A stretch of 64,000 nt of DNA from an uncultured Oscillospiraceae bacterium (GCA_934593275.1 CAKTQE010000002.1:62001-126000), one strand, 5' to 3'; counted from the stretch's first letter, positions 16,890 to 28,858 are shown. The notes: generated by a model from the letters alone, not told the origin. Numbers and translations are program-made.

Positions 16890-17378
16890 ATGATCTTACA
16901 ACCCGCTTCCCGTAGGGAAGTCCGACGCATTGCCCTGGGAAGCTCCCTGTGCGCCCTGATTCAAATCGGCGTATTCTGGCTGTTGGCTTTTTTTGAAATC
17001 GGCTCTTTCGGCGTTTCCATTGTCACCGGCACCATTGGCGGTACCTTGATGGCAATTCTGAACTTTGCCCTGATGTGCATCACCATTCAGAATGCCACCG
17101 GCATTGAAGACGAGAAAGTGATGAAAGCAAAGGTCCGCAATGGCTACAATCTGCGGAAAATCATTCAGATTCTGTGGGTTATTGCCGCGTTCTTCCTGCC
17201 CCATGTAAACGTCCTGGCCTCGGCCATTCCGCTGTTTTTCCCCAATGTGGTCATCTACTATTTGCAGTTTCACGGAAAGCTCTTCCCCCAGCAGGAAGCC
17301 GCCCCGGCCACTGCCGCTCCCCGGGCCGTACCGGAGGAGGAGGAAGAAAACGATGACCTGGGACCTTTTGAAGCATAA
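16890..17378 (+). CDS. atpI: ATP synthase subunit I (AtpI-like)
   Basis: 162 residues with four hydrophobic segments: SLCALIQIGVFWLLAFF, IVTGTIGGTLMAILNFALM, IIQILWVIAAFFLPHV and SAIPLFFPNVVIYYLQF. The G-G-x(3)-A/N region in the second helix is typical of AtpI. The family assists c-ring assembly. The C-terminal 30 residues are an acidic Ala/Pro tail (AVPEEEEENDDLGPFEA) not needed for the family. Strong AAAGGAG site; second gene in the atp operon. Confidence 0.85.
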   Translation: MILQPASRREVRRIALGSSLCALIQIGVFWLLAFFEIGSFGVSIVTGTIGGTLMAILNFALMCITIQNATGIEDEKVMKAKVRNGYNLRKIIQILWVIAAFFLPHVNVLASAIPLFFPNVVIYYLQFHGKLFPQQEAAPATAAPRAVPEEEEENDDLGPFEA

Positions 17379-17424
17379 TACAAAGAAACAGATATACTAG
17401 ATTCGGATGAGGTGATTATTCCTT

Positions 17425-18309
17425 ATGGAAATGTCAATCAACGGCGCAAAAATTCTCGCCACCTTCGAAAACGTCCCTGTGCTGGGAACGGTACACATCA
17501 CCCAGACGCTGGTGGTCGGCTGGCTGGTCATGCTGATCATCTCTGCCCTGTGCATCTGGCTGGGTTCCGGGCTGAAAGTCACCGGCATCTCCCGGAAACA
17601 GGCCGCCGCGGAAACCATCGTCAACGCTCTGGTGAATTTTGTTCACGACAAAATGGGGACGGACTTTGACCGGTACATTCCCCTGGTGGGTACCATTTTT
17701 GTGACCAGTATCGTCTCCAATCTCATAAGCCTTGTGGGCATCTGGAGTCCCACGGCGGATTTGATGACGGAGCTTGCCTGGGCGTTGGTGGTTTTTGTTC
17801 TCATCACCTACCACAAGATCAAGTCCTCCGGCATCGGCGGGTATCTGAAAGGCTTCCTGGACCCCATCTTTATTATGGCACCCATCAACGTTATGAGTGA
17901 GCTGTTTACCCCCATCAGCATGGCCTGCCGTCATTTCGGCAACATTCTCTCCGGCACGGTTATTTCCGCTTTGATTTACGGCTCCCTTACCGCTGCCAGC
18001 TATGCCCTGTTTGGCGCGCTGGGTTCCAGCCCTGTTGCGGCCATCCTGGTGGTTCTGGCAGGAGCGGCACTGATTTTCTTCGGCAAGAAGAAAGGCAAAA
18101 AGGGTCTGTTTATTTTCGGCATCATTCTCGCGGTGCTGGGCGGGCTGGGACTTCTTTCCAGCCTGGGCGGGGTGTTCGCCAGCTTCCCCTGGCTGACCAT
18201 CGGTATTCCCGCCATCACCAGCTTCTACTTTGACTGGTTCAGCGGCTGCATCCAGGCCTTTATCTTCTGCACCCTGACCACCATCTTCATCAAACAGGCC
18301 GCGGGCTAA
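17425..18309 (+). CDS. atpB: ATP synthase Fo subunit a, with a large insertion
   Basis: 294 residues. Subunit a forms the ion half-channels next to the c ring in the membrane. The essential arginine is R169 in PISMACRHFGNILSG, and the C-terminal helix keeps FSGCIQAFIFCTLTTIFI with Q277. Between these two landmarks there are 108 residues, whereas E. coli subunit a has 42; the surplus (about residues 203-255) forms two extra hydrophobic stretches around a basic GKKKGKKG loop, so an added membrane hairpin is likely. The start at 17425 follows GAGGTGA; ATG 17431 is also possible. Confidence 0.92.
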   Translation: MEMSINGAKILATFENVPVLGTVHITQTLVVGWLVMLIISALCIWLGSGLKVTGISRKQAAAETIVNALVNFVHDKMGTDFDRYIPLVGTIFVTSIVSNLISLVGIWSPTADLMTELAWALVVFVLITYHKIKSSGIGGYLKGFLDPIFIMAPINVMSELFTPISMACRHFGNILSGTVISALIYGSLTAASYALFGALGSSPVAAILVVLAGAALIFFGKKKGKKGLFIFGIILAVLGGLGLLSSLGGVFASFPWLTIGIPAITSFYFDWFSGCIQAFIFCTLTTIFIKQAAG

Positions 18310-18360
18310 ACCAAAGCGGCCATTTGAATAAAAAAGCACCAATGCAAAGCAAAAAAATAG

Positions 18361-18654
<294 letters not shown>

Positions 18655-18700
18655 TCTTCCGGAATCACTACTTTTCATTATACCGGAAGGAGGCAAATCA

Positions 18701-19210
18701 ATGGAGACACTTTATCAGTCTCTCGTGGCGGTGGAACCTGTCACCCTGATTGCCAACATCTGCAATCTGTTTATTCAGATGCTGATCGTCAAAAAGTTTT
18801 TCCTGGATAAAATCATGGCCGTTCTGGACCAACGCCGCAGTGCCGCCGATAAAGAGATCAGCGACGCCAAGGAAGCCAAGGATGAGGCTCTGAGCATTAA
18901 AAAGACCTACGAGGACAATATGCTCCAGGCCAATGCCAAGGCCAACGAAATTCTGGCCACTGCTCAGAAAACCGCTGCCGAGCGCAGCGAAAAGATCATT
19001 GGGGAAGCACAGCAAGCTGCCGCCCAGATCAAGAGCAAGGCCTCTGCGGACATTGCCCAGGAAAAGAAAAAGGCAATTAACGACGCCAAAAACGAGATTT
19101 CCGGCCTGGCTCTGGCCATTGCCGGAAAGGTCGTAGAGCGGGAGTTGGCAGATTCCGATCAGGCCGGTCTTATTGACCGCTTCATTGACGAATTGGGTGA
19201 TCAGGTATGA
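18701..19210 (+). CDS. atpF: ATP synthase Fo subunit b
   Basis: 169 residues. One N-terminal membrane helix (LIANICNLFIQMLIVKKFFL) followed by a long charged, Ala-rich coiled coil (residues about 40-150, DAKEAKDEALSIKKTYEDN through IAQEKKKAINDAKNEI) that forms the peripheral stalk linking Fo to the delta subunit. Ribosome binding site GGAAGGAGG. The stop overlaps the atpH start by four bases (ATGA at 19207-19210). Confidence 0.95.
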   Translation: METLYQSLVAVEPVTLIANICNLFIQMLIVKKFFLDKIMAVLDQRRSAADKEISDAKEAKDEALSIKKTYEDNMLQANAKANEILATAQKTAAERSEKIIGEAQQAAAQIKSKASADIAQEKKKAINDAKNEISGLALAIAGKVVERELADSDQAGLIDRFIDELGDQV

Positions 19211-19746
19211 CCCAGGTTGGAAGCGTCTATGGAGAGGCCCTGTATGAGCTGGCCAAAAGCGAGGGCTTGCAGGAAAGCATCCTGGAAGAGCTGAAGGCTT
19301 TAAATGAAAGCTTTCGTCAGGAGCCGGGCTTTATCCAGCTGCTCAGCAGCCACGCCATTTCCAAGCAGGAGCGGTGCAAGGTCCTGGATGACAGTTTTCG
19401 GGGGAAAATCAACCAATATGTGCTGAACTTCCTGAAAATTCTCACCGAAAAGGGCTATATGCACCACTTCTCCCATTGCTGCGAAGCCTATACCAGGCTT
19501 TACAATGAAGACAACAACATTCTGAGCGTTCGGGCGGTCACTGCGGTTTCTCTGACGGAAACCCAGTCCCAAGCCCTGACTCAGAAGCTGACCCGCCTGA
19601 CCGGCAAGACCATTTTGCTGGAAAACCGGGTCGATCCCACCTGTCTGGGCGGCGTTCGTCTGGACTATGATGGGCAGCGGCTGGACGATACCATCTCCCA
19701 CAGACTGGACTCGGTGCGTGAGCTGCTGAAAAACACCGTACTCTGA
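19207..19746 (+). CDS. atpH: ATP synthase F1 subunit delta
   Basis: 179 residues, the OSCP/delta family length. N-terminal helical bundle begins VGSVYGEALYELAKSEG and the C-terminal half contains SVRAVTAVSLTETQSQALTQKL and DPTCLGGVRLDYDGQRLDDT, matching the conserved G-G-x-x-x-x-x-G-x-x-x-D motif. It ties the b stalk to the top of the alpha/beta hexamer. Coupled to atpF by a 4-base overlap. Confidence 0.94.
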   Translation: MTQVGSVYGEALYELAKSEGLQESILEELKALNESFRQEPGFIQLLSSHAISKQERCKVLDDSFRGKINQYVLNFLKILTEKGYMHHFSHCCEAYTRLYNEDNNILSVRAVTAVSLTETQSQALTQKLTRLTGKTILLENRVDPTCLGGVRLDYDGQRLDDTISHRLDSVRELLKNTVL

Positions 19747-21276
<1,530 letters not shown>

Positions 21277-21291
21277 AAGGAGGGAAACAGC

Positions 21292-22140
21292 ATGGCTGGC
21301 GTTTCCACTAAGGAGATCAAAACCCGCATCCGAAGCATGGAGAGTACCAAGCAGATCACCAAAGCCATGGAAATGGTTGCTGCCTCCAAGCTCCGTCATG
21401 CCCAGGCCCAGGTTCAGAACTCCCGGCCCTATTTTGAGATCCTGCACTCCACGATTGAAGACATTGTGCGTACCAACCGGGACTTTTCCTCCCCGTTCTT
21501 CACCCAACGTGCCGAGGGCAAAACAGTATTTATCGTCATTGCCGGTGACCGGGGACTGGCCGGGGGCTATAACAGCAATGTCCTCAAAATGGTCCAGCAA
21601 AAGCTGGACGGGTGTCCCGATGCCCTGGTGCTGCCCATCGGCAAGCGGGCCCTTGATTATTTCGTAAGCCATAAGGTCCCTGTACTGACAGAGACCTACG
21701 CCGAGGCCGCCGGTGTTTCCATCGGTGACTGCTTCTCCATTGCCAAACAGCTCTCCAAGGGCTTTTTGGCCGGAGAATACAACGGCATTCACATTGCTTA
21801 CACCAATTTTGTTTCCATGCTTTCTCAGACACCTGATACCATGCAGCTGCTGCCCCTAACGTGCAGCGAGGAAATGCGGCGGGAAGGTGTTGAAAGCGGC
21901 ATTCTTTACGAGCCATCCGGTGAGGAGGTTTTTGCCTCCATCGTTCCGGAGTATCTGGGCGGTATTCTCTATGGCACCCTTTGCGAAAGCCGGGCCTCTG
22001 AACAGGCCGCGCGGCGCAGCGCAATGGACTCTGCCACACAGAACGCCGAAGATATGATTGCGGACCTGAGCCTGAAGTTCAACCGCGCACGGCAGGCCTC
22101 CATTACCCAGGAGATCACCGAAATCGTGGCCGGCTCTTGA
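21292..22140 (+). CDS. atpG: ATP synthase F1 subunit gamma
   Basis: 282 residues. The two long terminal helices of the rotor shaft are visible: STKEIKTRIRSMESTKQITK and KAMEMVAASKLRHAQ at the N-terminus, and RRSAMDSATQNAEDMIADL plus LKFNRARQASITQEITEIVAG at the C-terminus, the latter the family signature. The central Rossmann-like part contains VIAGDRGLAGGYNSNV. AAAGGAGGG site; 15 bp after atpA. Confidence 0.96.
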   Translation: MAGVSTKEIKTRIRSMESTKQITKAMEMVAASKLRHAQAQVQNSRPYFEILHSTIEDIVRTNRDFSSPFFTQRAEGKTVFIVIAGDRGLAGGYNSNVLKMVQQKLDGCPDALVLPIGKRALDYFVSHKVPVLTETYAEAAGVSIGDCFSIAKQLSKGFLAGEYNGIHIAYTNFVSMLSQTPDTMQLLPLTCSEEMRREGVESGILYEPSGEEVFASIVPEYLGGILYGTLCESRASEQAARRSAMDSATQNAEDMIADLSLKFNRARQASITQEITEIVAGS

Positions 22141-22157
22141 TCCCGTACCCATCCTAA

Positions 22158-23977
<1,820 letters not shown>

Positions 23978-23982
23978 ACTGC

Positions 23983-24017
23983 ACCGGGACCTGATCCATT
24001 CAGGCCCCGGTTTTTGC
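23983..24017 (+). terminator. terminator of the atp operon
   Basis: Arms ACCGGGACCTGA and TCAGGCCCCGGT pair with one mismatch around a 5-nt loop, followed by TTTTTG. It begins 6 bp past the atpC stop. Confidence 0.85.
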
Positions 24018-24147
24018 TTTTCAAAAAGCATTTTGCCGCTCTATTGCATTGGTAGTTCTTGTGTGCTATATTATTGGTGATGAGAAGCCGAAGTTTTTTA
24101 GGAATATGGGCCAATAAGCAATGCAGGACTTTGAGGAAGTTGTGTGT

Positions 24148-24354
24148 ATGAAAAAAGAATTAGAACATTCAAAACACTCTGGCTTAGACCCCATAATTAC
24201 TTTGGTACTGATTTTGGCAGTGTTAAAGGTGACAGGGTATATTTCATGGTCTTGGTTGTGGGTATTTAGTCCGATTTGGTTGACATGCTTGTTTTTCACT
24301 GTTGTTTTTTCGGCTATATTAATTGGTGGTCGAATCGTCAAAGGAAAGTGGTAA
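24148..24354 (+). CDS. small two-helix membrane protein (transmembrane Fragile-X-F-like)
   Basis: 68 residues from ATG 24148, which has GAGGAAG 12 bp upstream (a 77-residue version from 24121 has no such site). Two membrane segments flank the aromatic core SWSWLWVFSPIWLTCLFF, the wording of small bacterial proteins annotated as transmembrane Fragile-X-F family; these are common in clostridial accessory regions and phages, with no known function. The region 24018-24360 is clearly more AT-rich than its neighbours, which suggests acquired DNA. A 23-codon frame starting at 24079 ends on the overlapping ATGA. Confidence 0.6.
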   Translation: MKKELEHSKHSGLDPIITLVLILAVLKVTGYISWSWLWVFSPIWLTCLFFTVVFSAILIGGRIVKGKW

Positions 24355-24427
24355 CTTTCCGCCCGTATAGCACTACCACAATCCCATGCGTTCCGAAAAC
24401 CCTGATTTATAAAGATGGTGTATCCAA

Positions 24428-24958
24428 ATGAAACTGGTAAAACCTACTATGGAATATGATCAAGCGATCCAACAGTTCCGGCAGGAGTTTTTGGAGTACG
24501 AAGGCTCCATGGACGGCTGCGGTTCGCTGCGGAAATTTGACCGAACCCAGGATTGGCTGGATCAGGTACAACTGCTTCAAAATCCCCAAACGGTGCCTGA
24601 CGGTCTTGTCCCTATGACACAGTACATCTATGTCCGAGAAACTGACAAAAAAATCATCGGTGTCATCCAGATACGGCATTATTTGAATACATTTTTAGAA
24701 AAATACGGCGGTCATATCGGCTACAGCGTATGTCCCAGTGAACGCCGAAAGGGGTATGCCACGCAAATGCTCCGGTCTGTCCTGCCAAAATGCCAGAAGC
24801 TGGGCATTGAGCGGGTTCTCATCAGCTGTGTTCAGGGAAATGCCGGAAGCCGGGGCGTGATTCTAAATAACGGCGGCGTATATGAATCCGTGGTTTTCGA
24901 ACCGGAACACCAGGTCTATTTAGAGCGATATTGGATTGATTTATCAAATGTTCTTTGA
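24428..24958 (+). CDS. GNAT family N-acetyltransferase
   Basis: 176 residues. The acetyl-CoA binding motif A is HIGYSVCPSERRKGYATQML (about residues 97-116) with the R/Q-x-x-G-x-G/A pattern RRKGYA; motif D follows as IERVLISCVQGNAGSRGVILNNGG. The closest naming is the RimJ/RimL or predicted acetyltransferase group with an N-terminal YDQAIQQFRQEFLE helix. The acceptor is not predictable. The ribosome binding site is weak (GATGGTG). It stands between the atp operon and the TerY-type operon; the hairpin after it serves both. Confidence 0.85.
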   Translation: MKLVKPTMEYDQAIQQFRQEFLEYEGSMDGCGSLRKFDRTQDWLDQVQLLQNPQTVPDGLVPMTQYIYVRETDKKIIGVIQIRHYLNTFLEKYGGHIGYSVCPSERRKGYATQMLRSVLPKCQKLGIERVLISCVQGNAGSRGVILNNGGVYESVVFEPEHQVYLERYWIDLSNVL

Positions 24959-25013
24959 CAACATTGCAAACTGAGGGGGCTGTCGTCTCGCAATAAAGTT
25001 GCCTACCAAAAAA

Positions 25014-25057
25014 TGTTAAGTCAGGGCCACAGGCGAAGCCTGTGGCCCTGACTTTTG
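25014..25057. terminator. bidirectional terminator between the GNAT gene and the TerY-type operon
   Basis: Perfect 14-bp inverted repeat (arms of GTCAGGGCCACAGG and its complement, 25019-25052) with a 4-5 nt loop. TTTTGTTTT follows on the plus strand and a shorter T-rich tract on the minus strand. Confidence 0.85.
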
Positions 25058-25059
25058 TT

Positions 25060-26760
25060 TTAGGGATTGCCGATGGATGGTAGGTAGTTTCCGGTGGCGG
25101 TGTTGTACACGTCTCCCCGGGAGCCGGAAACGTAGCTGTTGCCCAGGTCCTCACCGATCAGGGAGGCTAAAATGCCCTTCGTGTTTCTCGTATCAACGGT
25201 GCCGCCTGCGGTGCAGTCCTGGAGGGTGCCGCCGTTTGCGTAGGAAATGCCGCCCATGCCGGTGGGGGTCTTGACCTCAAGCTGGGCTGTGCAGCGCAGC
25301 AGCGTCCCGGTCTGATATTCCGCAATGCCGCCTACAAAACCGCACCTGTCAGCATTTAAGTATACGGAGCAGTCCTTGATGACGCCGGAATCTGTATTGT
25401 TCCGGCAAATACCGCCGATGGCATGGCAGTTGGCGGCGTAGACCGTGACCGCACAGCCCGTAACGGTGCCTCCATTGCTCAGAACCAATCCCCCGCCGTC
25501 GGCATTTTCCAGTTTGCCCCCATCCATGGTACAGGAAAGGGTGAGATTTTCGATTCGCCCCTCACTCGTCAGATTCCAGATCAGGGCTGCCGCCCGGATG
25601 CTTTCGCCGGGGGCAAAGTCATAGGAAAGGCCATAGATGGCATGGTTGTTTCCTTCCAGAACGCCGCTGAATTCTTTGATGGGAGAGAAGGTTCTTCCCC
25701 GGAAATCAATGTCGTTTTCCAGCCGGAACCAGGCGTTTGGCATGGCGCGCAGGTATTCTAAATCCTCCGGCGTTCTTAAAAGATAGGGGTCCCACTGGGT
25801 ACCGCTGCCCTGGCTTCCCCCAATGCTGTAGCCATCGGGCAGGTTTGTTGTCTGAACGCTGTTGGACCTGTCAAAGCTCTCGTTCATTCCCGGGTAGCTG
25901 GCATCCCAGTATGCCATTGCGGCCACAGGGGCCTGCAATTGGGCGGTAAAATGGCTGTTTTGGACGGTGCCGTAATTCTGGGAGGCTACGTAATAGAAAT
26001 ACTGAACGTATTTTGCGTTGACGGATACCGTGCAGTCTTTCACGGTTTCCCAGTTTCGGGCGGCAATGCCGCTGACATTCCAGCATCCATCCGTATTCAG
26101 CTCCACCTTGCATTTTGTAATGGAGCCGTTGTTTTCCTCTACAGCACCGTAGACAACGCCAAAACCCGTTCCGGTGGTCTGTAGGGTGCAATCATTGATT
26201 TTGCCGCTGTTGTTCTGGGCCACCGGTGCGTAAACGCCCAAATCCATGGCTTCCTCTGCCCCACCGGATGCGCTGCATTGGATGGTTGACAGCACATAGC
26301 AGCACTCAATGGTTCCCTGGTTGCTTCTGGCCATGCCGGAAATGTGGGCGGGAAGCCGGTTATCCATCTGAACCTTTACCTCAACGCCCAGGCTATGCAC
26401 CAGGGCCTTGCTGCCCAGGGAATCAAACAGCCCTGTGACCACATTGCTCTCGACCCGGGGAGACAGGCCAAAAATCCAGTGGCCGTTTCCGTTCAGGGTT
26501 CCGTTAAACTCCTCAATAGGAGAAAAAGTGGAGCCGTTCACCGTAATATCCTGGGCCAGCACAAAGCGGCCCTCCGGGTTTTTGCGCAGCTGTTCCAAGT
26601 CTTCCGCCGTGCGAAGTTCCGTGGTTTTCTTGTTTTTCCATAAATCCAATATAGAGGCTTCCGCCGGAACGGCCAGAATATCCAGGGCCGTTTTTCCGCC
26701 GCAGCTCAGCAGAAACGCCGTCAGTACGGTGGCAAGAAGCCAGCTTGTCCATCGTTTCAT
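25060..26760 (-). CDS. beta-helix lipoprotein with GLUG-like repeats
   Basis: 566 residues. N-terminal lipoprotein signal ends in AFLLSCGG, so C20 should be lipidated and the protein should sit on the outer face of the membrane. The mature part has two similar halves, each opening with a RT.EDLE.LR...... F.L..DI...G.TFSPI.EF.G.L.GN.H.I.GL pattern (about residues 50-100 and 335-390), followed by short Gly/Thr-rich repeats (GTIECCYV, GKINDCTL, GSITKCKV, GTVTGCAV, GVIKDCSV, GTLLRCTA) typical of right-handed beta-helices with GLUG-like motifs. Such proteins often mediate surface adhesion. It is the last gene of the TerY-type operon, 11 bp after the zinc protein, with TAGGAGG upstream. A role as receptor or target of the phosphorylation system is inference. 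Confidence 0.8.
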   Translation of the reverse strand: MKRWTSWLLATVLTAFLLSCGGKTALDILAVPAEASILDLWKNKKTTELRTAEDLEQLRKNPEGRFVLAQDITVNGSTFSPIEEFNGTLNGNGHWIFGLSPRVESNVVTGLFDSLGSKALVHSLGVEVKVQMDNRLPAHISGMARSNQGTIECCYVLSTIQCSASGGAEEAMDLGVYAPVAQNNSGKINDCTLQTTGTGFGVVYGAVEENNGSITKCKVELNTDGCWNVSGIAARNWETVKDCTVSVNAKYVQYFYYVASQNYGTVQNSHFTAQLQAPVAAMAYWDASYPGMNESFDRSNSVQTTNLPDGYSIGGSQGSGTQWDPYLLRTPEDLEYLRAMPNAWFRLENDIDFRGRTFSPIKEFSGVLEGNNHAIYGLSYDFAPGESIRAAALIWNLTSEGRIENLTLSCTMDGGKLENADGGGLVLSNGGTVTGCAVTVYAANCHAIGGICRNNTDSGVIKDCSVYLNADRCGFVGGIAEYQTGTLLRCTAQLEVKTPTGMGGISYANGGTLQDCTAGGTVDTRNTKGILASLIGEDLGNSYVSGSRGDVYNTATGNYLPSIGNP

Positions 26761-26771
26761 ATGTACGCCTC

Positions 26772-27122
26772 CTATAGGTCGCCGCCGCTGAAATCAAACT
26801 TGTCCTGTGATGTAACAACATCATATTCCCCGCCGCACCAGGGGCAGCTGTGGCGAGTCCCGCCGTGATAGCAGCTGATTTTCTTGCAGTGCCAGTCATA
26901 AAACCAGCCCTTGGTGCCGCAATAGGGGCAGCCGGGGTACTCTGCGGTCTGGGGCAAACAGCTTTTGATATTCATACTCGTGTACCCCTCCCGCCCTGCC
27001 CGGGCCTCGTCAATGGGGAACGCCCAGGTTTCGTACCATTCCCCATCCTCCATCTGCTGCACACGGATGCCGAAGGTCTTTCCGGACTGTCCGCATTTTT
27101 GCAGGATGACCATTGCATTCAT
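26772..27122 (-). CDS. stand-alone TerY-C-like zinc-binding protein
   Basis: 116 residues. N-terminal half is a small beta-rich region (VILQKCGQSGKTFGIRVQQM ... WYETWAFPIDEA). C-terminal half is Cys/His-rich: GCPYCGTKGWFYDWHCKKISCYHGGTRHSCPWCGGEYD, the double CPYCG/CPWCG arrangement of the TerY-C metal-binding domain. In many genomes this domain is fused behind a TerY von Willebrand A protein; here it is a separate gene two positions downstream of the vWA gene. It starts 4 bp after the phosphatase, whose last codons supply its GAGGAGG ribosome site. Inference: zinc-dependent adaptor of the kinase/phosphatase system. Confidence 0.8.
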   Translation of the reverse strand: MNAMVILQKCGQSGKTFGIRVQQMEDGEWYETWAFPIDEARAGREGYTSMNIKSCLPQTAEYPGCPYCGTKGWFYDWHCKKISCYHGGTRHSCPWCGGEYDVVTSQDKFDFSGGDL

Positions 27123-27126
27123 TGGC

Positions 27127-28068
27127 TCATTCCTCCTCTTTTTCTTCTGCTTTCTGTGCCTGTGGCTCCCAACCGTCAGGAGCGAGATAGGCCATCAGCA
27201 AAGTGGTATCGTCTCCGCAGCCCAAACGACTGGTTTCCGAGAGCCATTCCGGCAGATTCTCCTCCACCGCGTCAGGGCCATAGGTCTTTAAGGCTTCAAA
27301 ATACTGTGCGCAGGTCTGCCTGAAAGCCTCGTCATCCGCATAGCTGTTGGACAGCCCATCGGTAGACAGCAGGAACGCGCAGGGCAAATGCTGCTCCCAG
27401 GACTGAAAATGCACCGTGGAAGCCGCCGTGTCAGGGCCATAGGTCTTTAAGGCTTCAAAATGCTGCTCCCAGGGCTGAAAACGCACCGTGGAAACCGCCT
27501 TTTTCCAGGCCTCCCGGGAACACAGGGAATGGGACTCCACCCCTAAGAGCTTGTCCGCCACCACCACCGGCTGTACGCCCCCATCGTCGGCATAGGTAAT
27601 GTCCCCATCTCCGATTTGAAAGGCAAATACAAACGTCGGCGCAATCAGCAGTCCCAGCAGCGTGGTGCCGTACAGGCGGTAGAGGGCGTTCAGGTCCTCC
27701 TCCCCTGTCTGGGTCATGGGCATGGGCAGGCCTACTTTCAGGTGGTAGGCCTGTACATCCTCTTTCCAGGCCCGCTCCACCGTCTGGGCAAATTTCAGGC
27801 TGCCCTGGTGGTTGAGGTAGTCGGATAATAGGTCCCCGGCGTTTTGGAAGCCAGAGTGGAGTTCTTCGATGAGTTTGCAAAAGGTGTTCACCGCCAGCTC
27901 CGCACCCGTGCCGCTATAGGGGCAGGAACGGCTTCCGTGACCGTCCGCCACGGACAAAACCAGGCTTCCATCCTCCAATTCCCGGGACAACTTTCTATCC
28001 TGGCATTCCAGATTTCGCTGAATGTGGGTATAGCCCTGAATGGACTCCCCAAGAATTCGTTGCATCAT
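27127..28068 (-). CDS. PP2C-family Ser/Thr phosphatase
   Basis: 313 residues. Metal-dependent phosphatase: VLSVADGHGS (D42-G43-H44-G45) supplies the first metal ligands, LLSTDGLSN the third Asp (D237), and CGDDTTLLMAY the last (D286 and D287). The N-terminal QGYTHIQRNLECQDRK replaces the usual RxxNEDs substrate-phosphate Arg region with R18. Residues 193-216 form a chimeric 24-residue insertion: STVRFQPWEQH repeats at 217-227 and FEALKTYGPD repeats at 257-266. The insertion precedes the strand carrying D237 and keeps the frame. Expected to reverse phosphorylation by the operon's kinase. Confidence 0.9.
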   Translation of the reverse strand: MMQRILGESIQGYTHIQRNLECQDRKLSRELEDGSLVLSVADGHGSRSCPYSGTGAELAVNTFCKLIEELHSGFQNAGDLLSDYLNHQGSLKFAQTVERAWKEDVQAYHLKVGLPMPMTQTGEEDLNALYRLYGTTLLGLLIAPTFVFAFQIGDGDITYADDGGVQPVVVADKLLGVESHSLCSREAWKKAVSTVRFQPWEQHFEALKTYGPDTAASTVHFQSWEQHLPCAFLLSTDGLSNSYADDEAFRQTCAQYFEALKTYGPDAVEENLPEWLSETSRLGCGDDTTLLMAYLAPDGWEPQAQKAEEKEEE

Positions 28069-28095
28069 GTGGGTTCTCCCATGGCAGCGGTGTGC

Positions 28096-28836
28096 TTACC
28101 ACACATCTTCCGCGTTCACGTCATCCAAATCCGGCAGGGTGATGTTGCCGTCCAGCATACGGGGTTCCTGGGTTTCCTGGGAGGACTGCTCCGTCTTCTG
28201 CACATCCCCCACCTCCATAGGATTGCTGGTGGGGTTGGAAACGGCACTGGCAACGGTGGAGGCCCACTTGATGAAATGGGTCAGCACTTCCGGGTTGCCC
28301 GCATCCAGAACGGCCTCCGGGTTGCCGGTGAAAGCCTCCAGCACGCTCCGCTCTGCATCCTTGCCGATGGCAATGGCCACCTTTACGGCTTTCTTGCCCC
28401 AGGGCATTTTCAGCAGCTTTTCCAGGGGCCGCTTCCAGTCATCCGTGGGATAGCCATCGGTCAGCAGGACGATCACCGGGGGCAAGGCCCGGTCGGGCAT
28501 CGGGGGCATGGAAAGCTGTCCGGCCAGCAGTTCAAAGGCCTTGCCCATATCGGTAATGCCGTTGGCCTCCACATCCTCCCAGGCAAACTCCTCAATAGGC
28601 ACCGGCTCTGCCGTGACCCAGGATGCGCCGCTGGCGAATTTCAGCGTGTGGATGTACAGCTGGGCATTGGGGTTCCCCGCCGCCTCCTCCCGCATGGGTT
28701 CGATGCACTCCTGGATGGCGTGGTTCACCGCACCAATCCTGTCCCCGGCCATGGAGCTGGAGCAGTCCACCATCCAGAAAAAATGCAGGGGGCGATTGGC
28801 CAAAGCTCCTCCCGGAATTTTCAGTTTGTCAGCCAT
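28096..28836 (-). CDS. TerY-like von Willebrand factor A protein
   Basis: 246 residues. The metal-ion-dependent adhesion site is complete: DCSSSM (D24-x-S26-x-S28), NGITDMGKAF for the Thr, and VLLTDGYPTDD for the late Asp. Close to TerY of tellurite-resistance/stress operons, where TerY acts in the cytoplasm as a scaffold beside a kinase and PP2C phosphatase (TerY-P triad). The C-terminal 50 residues are acidic and proline-containing (NPMEVGDVQKTEQSSQETQE) and lack the zinc domain usually fused to TerY, which is encoded separately downstream. GGAGG-type site before the ATG; 22 bp after the kinase. Confidence 0.9.
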   Translation of the reverse strand: MADKLKIPGGALANRPLHFFWMVDCSSSMAGDRIGAVNHAIQECIEPMREEAAGNPNAQLYIHTLKFASGASWVTAEPVPIEEFAWEDVEANGITDMGKAFELLAGQLSMPPMPDRALPPVIVLLTDGYPTDDWKRPLEKLLKMPWGKKAVKVAIAIGKDAERSVLEAFTGNPEAVLDAGNPEVLTHFIKWASTVASAVSNPTSNPMEVGDVQKTEQSSQETQEPRMLDGNITLPDLDDVNAEDVW

Positions 28837-28858
28837 TTGTTATTCCTCCAAGTTATTA

